DNA from: Chondrosia reniformis
Lineage: Eukaryota; Porifera; Demospongiae; Chondrillida; Chondrillidae
Direction: 5' to 3'
DNA length: 64,000 bases
Assembly: GCA_947172415.1 (NCBI GenBank)
Contig: OX359189.1
Coordinates: forward strand, 828,501-892,500
Each line of letters begins with the position of its first letter. Position 1 is the stretch's first letter. The position numbers and the translations under genes are program-made. This document shows positions 49,741-60,879 of this stretch, one piece after another. A model generated the notes under the pieces. The model did no database searches, was not told the DNA's origin, and saw only the letters and a program-made list of their open reading frames with translations.

Positions 49741-52700
49741 ATGTCACGCGTACGATACTGCCCTGTCGACAACTTTCGAAATGACAGTTCAATTGCCTCC
49801 TCCATGCTCCGCGCACATGCAGCCATATCCAAACTGTTACGCAATATCTCATGGCAAAACTTAATTGATGTGTCTACGGTCGCAGATCGACTCCGCCCCT
49901 TGTGCTACGGTTTTGGGCGCTCCGTCTTTTCCAGGGAAGCCGGGGCGGGCAGGGTCGAAGGAACCATGTCCAGTGACAGAAAATTCAGTAAGTTTTCCTG
50001 CAAGAGTGCATCAGTCTATCGTAGATGAGACTCGGTGTCATTGTGGTGTTGATAGTTAACATGCAACTGGCTTACCATTGAGCAACAACAACATTAAATC
50101 TTTGAAATAGGACATTTCAACTGTAGGCCTTCTTCAGAAATAAGCATATGATGTCATATATACTGTATATATGTAGACTTTGAGAGTGATTCCGACGATG
50201 ATATCAATTATCACTGTCCTATGTTAATGGCAGATTCTGAAGATATCAGTCTGATAAAGCACTCAACGGACCTTCGAAATCTAGAAGGAACAATGTCCAG
50301 TGATAGAAACGTCATTGGTCCTAGTAAGTTTGGTATCTCATAATTCATTGACACTTAGGGATAATTAGTCAATTCACTAATTTCAAAGCACTTTCAAAAT
50401 GAATCACACAAATGCCACCTCAAAAGGCTTAATAAACATCATTAATTTGAGAATCATTTAACGATAGAGTTTTCCTGCAAGAGTGCATCAGTCTATCGTA
50501 GATGAGACTCGGTGTCATTGTGGTATTGATAGTTAACATGCAACTGGCTTTGAGCAACAGCAACATTAAATCTTTGAAATAGGACATTTCAACCGTAGGC
50601 CTTCTTTAGCAATAAGCATATGATGTCATATATACTGTATATATGTAGACTTTGAGAATGATTCTGACGATGGTATTGACCCACGCAGAACAACAAGGTT
50701 TTGCGCAAAGAGAGTTGGTCAATTTATCACAATTAGAACTCTTCCCGCAGTGAACTATCGCATGTCAAGAGACGAAAATGCGTTGCTTTCGGCCACGGTG
50801 CTGGTAGGAACCATGTCCAGTGATAGAAATGTCATTGGTCTTAGTAAGTTTGGTATCTCACAATTCATTGCAACTTAGGGATAATTAGTCAATTCACTAA
50901 TTTCAAAGCACTTTCAAAATGAATCACACAAATGCCACCTCAAAAGGCTTAATAAACATCATTAATTTGAGAATCATTTAACAGTAGAGTTTTCCTGCAA
51001 GAGTGCATCTGTCTATCGTAGATGAGACTCGGTGTCATTGTGGTATTGATAGTTAACATGTAACTGGCTTAACATTGAGCAACAGCAACATTAAATCTTT
51101 GAAATAGGACATTTCAACCGTAGGCCTTCTTCAGAAATAAGCATATGATGTCATATATACTGTATATATGTAGTTCTTGAGGATGATTCCGACAATGATA
51201 TCGATTATCATTGTCGTATATCAATGTCTGATTCTGAAGATATCAATCTGTTAAAGCACTCAACGGACCTTCCGAATCTGGAAGGAACAATATCCAGTGA
51301 TAGAAACGTCATTGGTCCTAGTAAGTTTGGTATCTCACAATTCATTGCAACTTAGGGATAATTAGTCAACTCACTAATTTCAAAGCACTTTCAAAATGAA
51401 TCATACAAATGCCACCTCAAAAGGCTTAATAAACATCATTAATTTGAGAATCATTTAACGATAGAGTTTTCCTGCAAGAGTGCATCAGTCTATCGTAGAT
51501 GAGACTCGGTGTCATTGTGGTATTGATAGTTAACATGCAACTGGCTTTGAGCAACAGCAACATTAAATCTTTGAAATAGGACATTTCAACCGTAGGCCTT
51601 CTTCAGAAATAAGCATATGATGTCATATATACTGTATATATGTAGTTCTTGAGGATGATTCCGACAATGGTATCGATTATCATTGTCGTATATCAATGTC
51701 TGATTCTGAAGATATCAATCTGTTAAAGCACTCAACGGACCTTCCGAATCTGGAAGGAACAATATCCAGTGATAGAAACGTCATTGGTCCTAGTAAGTTT
51801 GGTATCTCACAATTCATTGCAACTTAGGGATAATTAGTCAACTCACTAATTTCAAAGCACTTTCAAAATGAATCACACAAATGCCACCTCAAAAGGCTTA
51901 ATAAACATCATTAATTTGAGAATCATTTAACGATAGAGTTTTCCTGCAAGAGTGCATCAGTCTATCGTAGATGAGACTCGGTGTCATTGTGGTATTGATA
52001 GTTAACATGCAACTGGCTTTGAGCAACAGCAACATTAAATCTTTGAAATAGGACATTTCAACCGTAGGCCTTCTTCAGAAATAAGCATATGATGTCATAT
52101 ATACTGTATATATGTAGTTCTTGAGAATGATTCCGACAATGGTATCGATTATCATTGTCGTATATCAATGTCTGATTCTGAAGATATCAATCTGTTAAAG
52201 CACTCAACGGACCTTCCGAATCTGGAAGGAACAATATCCAGTGATAGAAACGTCATTGGTCCTAGTAAGTTTGGTATCTCACAATTCATTGCAACTTAGG
52301 GATAATTAGTCAACTCACTAATTTCAAAGCACTTTCAAAATGAATCACACAAATGCCACCTCAAAAGGCTTAATAAACATCATTAATTTGAGAATCATTT
52401 AACGATAGAGTTTTCCTGCAAGAGTGCATCAGTCTATCGTAGATGAGACTCGGTGTCATTGTGGTATTGATAGTTAACATGCAACTGGCTTTGAGCAACA
52501 GCAACATTAAATCTTTGAAATAGGACATTTCAACCGTAGGCCTTCTTTAGCAATAAGCATATGATGTCATATATACTGTATATATGTAGACTTTGAGAGT
52601 GATTCCGACGATGATATCAATTATCACTGTCCTATGTTAATGGCAGATTCTGAAGATATCAGTCTGATAAAGCACTCAACGGACCTTCGAAATCTAGAAG

Positions 52701-55700
52701 GAACAATGTCCAGTGATAGAAACGTCATTGGTCCTAGTAAGTTTGGTATCTCATAATTCATTGACACTTAGGGATAATTAGTCAATTCACTAATTTCAAA
52801 GCACTTTCAAAATGAATCACACAAATGCCACCTCAAAAGGCTTAATAAACATCATTAATTTGAGAATCATTTAACGATAGAGTTTTCCTGCAAGAGTGCA
52901 TCAGTCTATCGTAGATGAGACTCGGTGTCATTGTGGTATTGATAGTTAACATGCAACTGGCTTTGAGCAACAGCAACATTAAATCTTTGAAATAGGACAT
53001 TTCAACCGTAGGCCTTCTTTAGCAATAAGCATATGATGTCATATATACTGTATATATGTAGACTTTGAGAATGATTCTGACGATGGTATTGACCCACGCA
53101 GAACAACAAGGTTTTGCGCAAAGAGAGTTGGTCAATTTATCACAATTAGAACTCTTCCCGCAGTGAACTATCGCATGTCAAGAGACGAAAATGCGTTGCT
53201 TTCGGCCACGGTGCTGGTAGGAACCATGTCCAGTGATAGAAATGTCATTGGTCTTAGTAAGTTTGGTATCTCACAATTCATTGCAACTTAGGGATAATTA
53301 GTCAATTCACTAATTTCAAAGCACTTTCAAAATGAATCACACAAATGCCACCTCAAAAGGCTTAATAAACATCATTAATTTGAGAATCATTTAACAGTAG
53401 AGTTTTCCTGCAAGAGTGCATCTGTCTATCGTAGATGAGACTCGGTGTCATTGTGGTATTGATAGTTAACATGTAACTGGCTTAACATTGAGCAACAGCA
53501 ACATTAAATCTTTGAAATAGGACATTTCAACCGTAGGCCTTCTTCAGAAATAAGCATATGATGTCATATATACTGTATATATGTAGTTCTTGAGGATGAT
53601 TCCGACAATGGTATCGATTATCATTGTCGTATATCAATGTCTGATTCTGAAGATATCAATCTGTTAAAGCACTCAACGGACCTTCCGAATCTGGAAGGAA
53701 CAATATCCAGTGATAGAAACGTCATTGGTCCTAGTAAGTTTGGTATCTCACAATTCATTGCAACTTAGGGATAATTAGTCAACTCACTAATTTCAAAGCA
53801 CTTTCAAAATGAATCATACAAATGCCACCTCAAAAGGCTTAATAAACATCATTAATTTGAGAATCATTTAACGATAGAGTTTTCCTGCAAGAGTGCATCA
53901 GTCTATCGTAGATGAGACTCGGTGTCATTGTGGTATTGATAGTTAACATGCAACTGGCTTTGAGCAACAGCAACATTAAATCTTTGAAATAGGACATTTC
54001 AACCGTAGGCCTTCTTCAGAAATAAGCATATGATGTCATATATACTGTATATATGTAGTTCTTGAGGATGATTCCGACAATGGTATCGATTATCATTGTC
54101 GTATATCAATGTCTGATTCTGAAGATATCAATCTGTTAAAGCACTCAACGGACCTTCCGAATCTGGAAGGAACAATATCCAGTGATAGAAACGTCATTGG
54201 TCCTAGTAAGTTTGGTATCTCACAATTCATTGCAACTTAGGGATAATTAGTCAACTCACTAATTTCAAAGCACTTTCAAAATGAATCACACAAATGCCAC
54301 CTCAAAAGGCTTAATAAACATCATTAATTTGAGAATCATTTAACGATAGAGTTTTCCTGCAAGAGTGCATCAGTCTATCGTAGATGAGACTCGGTGTCAT
54401 TGTGGTATTGATAGTTAACATGCAACTGGCTTTGAGCAACAGCAACATTAAATCTTTGAAATAGGACATTTCAACCGTAGGCCTTCTTCAGAAATAAGCA
54501 TATGATGTCATATATACTGTATATATGTAGTTCTTGAGAATGATTCCGACAATGGTATCGATTATCATTGTCGTATATCAATGTCTGATTCTGAAGATAT
54601 CAATCTGTTAAAGCACTCAACGGACCTTCCGAATCTGGAAGGAACAATATCCAGTGATAGAAACGTCATTGGTCCTAGTAAGTTTGGTATCTCACAATTC
54701 ATTGCAACTTAGGGATAATTAGTCAACTCACTAATTTCAAAGCACTTTCAAAATGAATCACACAAATGCCACCTCAAAAGGCTTAATAAACATCATTAAT
54801 TTGAGAATCATTTAACGATAGAGTTTTCCTGCAAGAGTGCATCAGTCTATCGTAGATGAGACTCGGTGTCATTGTGGTATTGATAGTTAACATGCAACTG
54901 GCTTTGAGCAACAGCAACATTAAATCTTTGAAATAGGACATTTCAACCGTAGGCCTTCTTTAGCAATAAGCATATGATGTCATATATACTGTATATATGT
55001 AGACTTTGAGAATGATTCTGACAATGGTAGCGATTATCACTGTTCTATGTCAATGGCAGATTCTGAAAATATCAGTCTGATAAAGCACTCAACGGACCTT
55101 CGAAATCTAGAAGGAACAATGTCCAGTGATAGAAACGTCATTGGTTCTAGTAAGTTTGGTATCTCATAATTCATTGCAACTTAGGGATAATTAGTCAATT
55201 CACTAATTTCAAAGCACTTTCAAAATGAATCACACAAATGCCACCTCAAAAGGCTTAATAAACATCATTAATTTGAGAATCATTTAACAGTAGAGTTTTC
55301 CTGCAAGAGTGCATCAGTCTATCGTAGATGAGACTCGGTGTCATTGTGGTATTGATAGTTAACATGCAACTGGCTTTGAGCAACAGCAACATTAAATCTT
55401 TGAAATAGGACATTTCAACCGTAGGCCTTCTTTAGCAATAAGCATATGATGTCATATATACTGTATATATGTAGACTTTGAGAATGATTCTGACAATGGT
55501 ATCGATTATCACTGTTCTATGTCAATGGCAGATTCTGAAAATATCAGTCTGATAAAGCACTCAACGGACCTTCGAAATCTAGAAGGAACAATGTCCAGTG
55601 ATAGAAACGTCATTGGTTCTAGTAAGTTTGGTATCTCATAATTCATTGCAACTTAGGGATAATTAGTCAATTCACTAATTTCAAAGCACTTTCAAAATGA

Positions 55701-58700
55701 ATCACACAAATGCCACCTCAAAAGGCTTAATAAACATCATTAATTTGAGAATCATTTAACGATAGAGTTTTCCTGCAAGAGTGCATCAGTCTATCGTAGA
55801 TGAGACTCGGTGTCATTGTGGTATTGATAGTTAACATGCAACTGGCTTTGAGCAACAGCAACATTAAATCTTTGAAATAGGACATTTCAACCGTAGGCCT
55901 TCTTTAGCAATAAGCATATGATGTCATATATACTGTATATATGTAGACTTTGAGAATGATTCTGACAATGGTATCGATTATCACTGTCCTATGTCAATGG
56001 CAGATTCTGAAGATATCAGTCTGATAAAGCACTCAACGGACCTTCGAAATCTAGAAGGAACAATTACCAGTGATAGAAACTTCATTGGTGCTAGTAAGTT
56101 TGGTATCTCATAATTCATTGCAACTTAGGGATAATTAGTCAATTCACTAATTTCAAATATACAGTATATGCATTCAAATACCTTTAACATTTAATTCTCT
56201 GTCTTCTTTTGCTCTACTGGGCCAGACAGCACTATTTTTGCTTCTACTTATACTTAAACCTTCATCAGTGACCCAGGGAATCTTAATCTTTTGTACATTT
56301 TGGTGCCAAAAGCTTGTTAATTATGTTAATAAAGTTAATTTTGAAATATAATTTATGAAAGGAATGTAGATCAAATTAAATTCATTAGTAATCTGACTTG
56401 TACATGCAGGCAAAACAGTCTCATGCACATCTAGCTGTCCTGTAGATGTGTTGGACACTGAAGATGACATTGTTCTTCATTTTTCATTTTGTAGCCTGTG
56501 CTGTAGCTGATAGCTCTGGCACTCCACTTCACCAAGCTGCCATTGGAGGACATCTTGATACTGTGCTTGCGCTGCTAGAAAATGATTGTCCTGTAGATGT
56601 GTTGGACAGTAAAGGTGAAAGTGTTCTTCATTTTGCAGCCCGTGGAGGAAGTGTTGAAATTGTGAATTTGTTTCATAGCAGAGGTTTAAGTGTAAATGCC
56701 AGAGATAAAAGAGGACAAACTCCTCTTCATGTGGCAGCAGGAGCTGGTAAAACAGAGGCTGTTATTACACTTTTACGCTTAGGTGCTGGTAGTGCTGTTG
56801 TAGCTGATAGCTCTGGCACTCCACTTCACCAAGCTGCCATTGGAGGACATCTTGATACTGTGCTTGCGCTGCTAGAAAATGATTGTCCTGTAGATGTGTT
56901 GGACAGTAAAGGTGAAAGTGTTCTTCATTTTGTAGCCCGTGGAGGAAGTGTTGAAATTGTGAATTTGTTTCATAGCAGAGGTTTAAGTGTAAATGCCAGA
57001 GATAAAAGAGGACAAACTCCTCTTCATGTGGCAGCAGGAGTTGGTAAAACAGAGGTTGTCTCTGAACTTCTCAGATTAAAAGCAGATAAAGCATCTGAAA
57101 GTAAAAATGTTAGGGCTATACATAAACCTATTTTGTATCAGTTTGTAGAAGTTCATGAGGGATTATGTAATCTAGCCAGCAATGAAGCTGGGAGAGATGC
57201 ACTAGATTGCCTTTACAAACTGGTGTATCAAGATCGTCTTGACTATCCAAATAAGGAAGACCTGGAAAAAATCCAATTACAAAATGTCATGTACAACAGC
57301 AAGCCTAGTATGACAGAGATTTCTAAATTTCTTTTTCCAAAATTATGTGAAAGAACTATCAAATCTTGGCAGGCAATTGGCTACTCTCTAGATTTGTGTT
57401 CCTCTGAATTAGATCTCATAAGAGGTAACTGCAGTAGTGATTATGATCGATTCCTAGCAGTGATTCGAAGATGGGTAGAGGAAGGAAAAGATAAAAGATT
57501 GTCAACTTTGTTTGAAGTATTGGCTGACTATGTGAACGAGAGAACCCTATCAGAAATGAAAGAATCATTTCTTAAACGTCTTGTTTCTTCTCAACCTAGT
57601 ATCAATACCAGGGGTGCTTTTGTTTTGCAGGTACATGCATATACGTATAATAAACCATACACTATCACCATCAAGCCATTATACTATGTATACAAATATG
57701 TACGTCTAACCACAACGTATATGCAATGTGTAATAATGTAGTCTAGCATGTACATATATAAGTAATAATTTTGAGTTTTATCTCCAATCTCTGTCTTATT
57801 AGAGATGTCAGGAAGCTTTAGTGGGTCAGGTTTCAAACCTTCACACAATTCAACAAACAACAAGCTGCACTAGAGAGATAGATAGCATTCCTGACAGTAA
57901 GCATTATGCATGTATGTATAAGTCTGAAGTAGTAGGGAATATTTGTTGTGATTACTATGGTATTCAGTACTGAGCATCAGCAACTTATGTTTAACAGGTT
58001 TGGATATTTCAACCTGGAGGTCTTCATCAGCACTTGCTGATTCTCAATTAATCACTGACTACCATGCATTTCATAGGTGTGTGTTAACTGTTATGCAAGA
58101 GTGTGTATATATTTAATAAATTATTGCTTTTTAATTACTAGCTGCAACAAGCATTTACATGCTGTACGTACATAATAATGTACTCCATCTGTGCATGCTG
58201 CTGGAACATAACAATTAATTTTAGCCTTATATACATACAAAATGATTATGCAGGTTTAGGAAATTCTATATAGTTACTGATAGATAAATAATGAACTTAG
58301 CTTTGCAGTGAGCTATACAACAATCATGTCACCAATGTTTTAGTTGGCAAAAGTGAGGGTGATGCCATTGTATATTGAGGATTCTCTGTAAAAAATAGGA
58401 CACACTAATTATTGCATGTGTTAACTTACTGATGTTACCAAGCCTGTTTACTAAGCAATGGAAGAGTTCTGTAATTAAGCCATCAGAGTTATTAAAACTT
58501 GTGGGTCTGCCGCCCCCACATTCAAATTATTTGATCACTTGATGCTTAAGTATCCTTAAATTTTACAAAGAAAAAAGTTAATTGCTTCCCAATAGCCATT
58601 TGCAAATACGTATATTGATGAATTTTATTCATCTGCTTAATATAGGTATTTTTATCTGTAAAAAAACTCAGACATCCCCCAAAAAAGTATATTTGGTGTT

Positions 58701-59094
58701 CACATTATTATATACTGAGAATATGATTATGAGGTAGTACACTAGCTGTATAATGCAGACTGACAAATCATCTTTTTCATAATTTATACTATATGCAGGA
58801 ATACCTACCCAAGTTATTAAAAACTTCCTAAATCAGAAGAAGTTCTTAGATTTGCTAAGGGAATGTGATGTTAGAGGAATAGCTGTAGATTTGTTGAGGA
58901 TGGATGTGATAGATTTAGCAGAAGAAGAATGCATAGGACGTACAAAAGGATTAAAAGAAGCAGCTGATAACCTTTATCTGATACTCCAGAAAGACAAGTC
59001 ATCTTCAAAGCTAGAAGCATTGGCAGAGGCTTTACAGAATGATAGTAGTAAAAAAATTTACCAGGAACTTGCTGCAATGATCAATATTTTTTAG
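49741..59094 (+). CDS. Tandem-exon / ankyrin / Death / CARD-like protein
   Basis: Seventeen exons chain in phase to 1,259 residues. Exon 1 (49741-49987) encodes 82 residues of unknown type. Exons 2-14 are the symmetric array (listed separately). Exon 15 (56495-57630) encodes six ankyrin repeats (SSGTPLHQAAIGGHLDTVL type, ~752-950) and a Death domain (~1035-1130; WQAIGYSLDLCSSELDLI, VIRRWVEEGKDKRLSTLFEVL). Exon 16 (57803-57896) is a linker; exon 17 (58799-59094) a CARD-like helical domain (LLRMDVIDLAEEECI, LYLILQKDKSSSKLEALAEAL) ending at TAG. Death and CARD folds assemble apoptotic and innate-immune signalling complexes, and sponges have many ANK-Death genes (established knowledge); the role here is inference. 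No NACHT, TIR, caspase or kinase domain is seen. Two further exons may follow (59195-59847). Confidence 0.72.
50177..55002 (+). repeat. 2,413-bp higher-order repeat (A-B-A-A-A exon block, two copies)
   Basis: Exon starts 50177, 50649, 51174, 51646 and 52118 recur exactly 2,413 bp later at 52590, 53062, 53587, 54059 and 54531, with matching subtypes and only isolated differences (for example AATGATATC against AATGGTATC). A further A-A-A follows at 55003-56093. The block duplicated as a unit of five exons. Confidence 0.92.
50177..56093 (+). repeat. Array of 13 tandem symmetric exons (472-bp unit)
   Basis: Type A exons (147 nt, 49 codons) are at 50177-50323, 51174-51320, 51646-51792, 52118-52264, 52590-52736, 53587-53733, 54059-54205, 54531-54677, 55003-55149, 55475-55621 and 55947-56093. 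Type B exons (195 nt) are at 50649-50843 and 53062-53256. All are phase 1-1, so any subset keeps frame. Type A reads FESDSDDD.. or LEDDSDNGIDYH.., then SEDINLLKHSTDL and EGTISSDRNVIGP: acidic, with no recognised fold. Exon starts are 472 bp apart, or 525 after a B exon (48 nt more exon, 5 nt more intron). Intron sequence is as conserved as exon sequence, indicating recent tandem duplication or gene conversion. Confidence 0.93.
56195..56305 (+). repeat. Dispersed ~150-bp repeat family, copy 6 (5' truncated)
   Basis: TCTTCTTTTGCTCTACTGGG, CCAGACAGC, CCTTCATCAGTGACCCAGGG, AATCTTAATCTTTT. It lies in the intron between the exon array and the ankyrin exon, where the array's intron sequence breaks off. 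Confidence 0.7.
56503..57096 (+). repeat. 297-bp in-frame duplication of three ankyrin repeats
   Basis: The block from GTAGCTGATAGCTCTGGC at 56503 recurs at 56800 (297 bp = 99 codons = three 33-residue ankyrin repeats) with a handful of changes (AARGG against VARGG, AGAGKTEAV against AGVGKTEVV). A decayed fragment of the same unit lies upstream at 56427-56494. Confidence 0.93.
57897..58798 (+). other. Intron of the ankyrin/Death gene
   Basis: 902 bp. An exon-like stretch after TTTAACAG| at about 58000 (GGATATTTCAACCTGGAGGTC..) resembles the intron motif GACATTTCAACCGTAGGCC of the exon array and cannot be joined in phase to the next exon. No other feature is seen. Confidence 0.5.
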
Positions 59095-59194
59095 AAAGCC
59101 AAAGTAAGTTGCAATTGTCATGTTTAAGTGTATAGAACACATGCATAGCCTACATTCTTTGAAAAGGGTTTGCTTTTGCAAACTTTTTATATAG

Positions 59195-59847
59195 TCTCTG
59201 GAAACAGAACATCAGATGTCTTTCCAACTAACTTGCCTCAAAAAAGGAATCACAAATTTACACTAGATGGTAAGTAGACCAATTTGTAGACCAACTCAAC
59301 TACTAACTAAAACATACAGCCTGCATGAATAAACATAATTGGGTACATTCTTTGAAAAAGGGTTTGAAGTTAAAGTTCTCTTGCTTATCATATATTTTAG
59401 TGATAAATTGGTTACCAGTGATGTTATAAGTCGAAAAAGGGGGATTTCCTAGGGTTGGAATTTATCTTTTTAAGAATAAGTTCCTTGGGGTAAATGTCAC
59501 TAATTGACAGCGGGTAGAGGAATCACAAAATGCTTCAAATTGCAAAATAAAACTGCAAAATGTTCAATTTTGCATAAAATCGCAAAAATTTCTTCCACAA
59601 ATTTCCCCCATTACACAGTATATACACAGTGAGGAGATTATATATCTATTTCAATGATCATATAAATTTTACATTATATATATGTATGTACTATATATCC
59701 CTTTCAGAAGATGAGCAGTTATGCCATTCAGACAGTGAAGATTGTCCACCAGTAAAGAAGCCAAAGGATGAACAGTTTGAAAGTGTATCTATGAAAAGGA
59801 CACAATCTTCTACTTCTACAACATTGAGGCTTTTGCAATATGCTTAA
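59195..59847 (+). other. Two probable downstream exons (59195-59269 and 59708-59847) of the same gene
   Basis: 59195-59269 (75 nt, acceptor TATAG|, donor |GTAAGT, phase 1-1) and 59708-59847 (acceptor TTTCAG|, stop TAA) join in phase to a 70-residue tail with EDEQLCHSDSEDC, the basic PVKKPK and a Ser/Thr-rich end. They need a phase-1 donor upstream. Exon 17 has a perfect GTAAGT at 59104, but the frame before it hits TAG at 59092. One more T in the six-T run just before TAG would give phase 1. They may be alternative, decayed, or hidden by an indel. Confidence 0.5.
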
Positions 59848-60782
59848 TTAAAGGAACTGTGAATGTATCTATTTATCTTTCTTAAGAATTGATAAATACA
59901 GGTGAATCAATATGACAATAATTAACAATTAATTTTGGCAGGACTTAGATTAAAGGTCCATTGGAGAAAAATACTGCTATACAAATTAATTCTATCTACA
60001 GCAGATGAAACTAAGACAGTATATATCTAAAATTCCTCCAAAGCCAAAAGGAGGTGAACATCCATGTCAATGCGTACAATTTTTATGGAATCATGTGACT
60101 TTGCCAAAACAGTTTAATCAGAAATGATCATGAGTTTTATACCGTAAACTTTATGATAATAATATAATATGCGCATTTTTGCTGGTCCTTTCTTGGAGCC
60201 ATATAAATTAATTATATTATTTATATACATATTAGATTACCTTAGTATATTGTATATAATTGCACTGATGGATCATATATATTTGAATTATGCCTTGCTG
60301 AAATTTGATATAAAGTAAGTTATGAGACTAAAAGATACTGGATTAAAATGCCTGCAATAGCCATACTGACAAGTGCTGAAATGTTTTTTAACTGACTTTA
60401 GTTCTATTTCAAAAGTGGACAGAACTCAGAAGCTTAAAAAGGTAGCTCACCTGGCTGTGGTATTATTCGAACACTACTTATACTTTGTTGATCATCCAAT
60501 ATTGAAATAGGATCCTTTATCTATGAACACCAATGCGCATGCACATATAGCTCTAAAAGCACAAGTAAGATACTGCGCCACAATAACGAAGTTACATTTT
60601 ACGGATGTAGAATATTGCAGCAACAAGGTAAATTATATATGTGCGCAAATTTAAACCTTCGCTTGGAAAGACTGCAACAAAGAATCCTCCGATGGAAAAC
60701 CTATTTCATTGTCCAGTAAAGTCGAAGCCATTTCTGGAGAGTTACGCAATACCGCGCATGGCCAGAAACTGTAATTTTAGGC
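59848..60782. other. Intergenic stretch, nothing recognised
   Basis: AT-rich to about 60400, then more balanced. It contains TTACGCAA at about 60735 (as in the gene promoters here). No ORF over 60 codons, no repeat and no tRNA were seen. Confidence 0.5.
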
Positions 60783-60862
60783 TGACGTCATACACACACG
60801 TGACCATAATTTCCTAATTTGGAATTTGCGCGGGAAAAATGGAAGCAGCCATATAAAAGATG
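60783..60862 (+). promoter_or_regulatory. Dense promoter-like cluster: CRE, E-box, E2F, TATA, YY1-like
   Basis: In 80 bp: TGACGTCA (60783-60790, perfect CRE), CACGTG (60797-60802, E-box), TTTGCGCGGGAAAA (60825-60838, E2F/DP palindrome type), TATAAAAG (60852-60859) and, overlapping it, AAGATGGCG (YY1-like). The order and spacing suggest a real core promoter firing to the right with a start near 60880. None of the protein-coding genes in the window has such a TATA promoter. Confidence 0.6.
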
Positions 60863-60879
60863 GCGAGGTGTGAAAAATC

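Noticed and set aside
49988..56160. CRISPR-like or satellite interpretation of the regular array
   Set aside because: Units of 472 bp contain complete splice sites and open, in-phase exons joined to a downstream coding exon; there are no short identical repeats with unique spacers.
56410..56494. First ankyrin exon starting at 56410 (SCPVDVLDTEDD..)
   Set aside because: It keeps the ankyrin frame briefly and then hits a stop; better explained as a decayed repeat that now forms the acceptor region of exon 15.
58000..58075. Extra exon between exons 16 and 17 of the ankyrin/Death gene (LDISTWRSSSALAD..)
   Set aside because: It would leave in phase 2 and create a stop in exon 17; the sequence resembles an intron motif of the cassette array.
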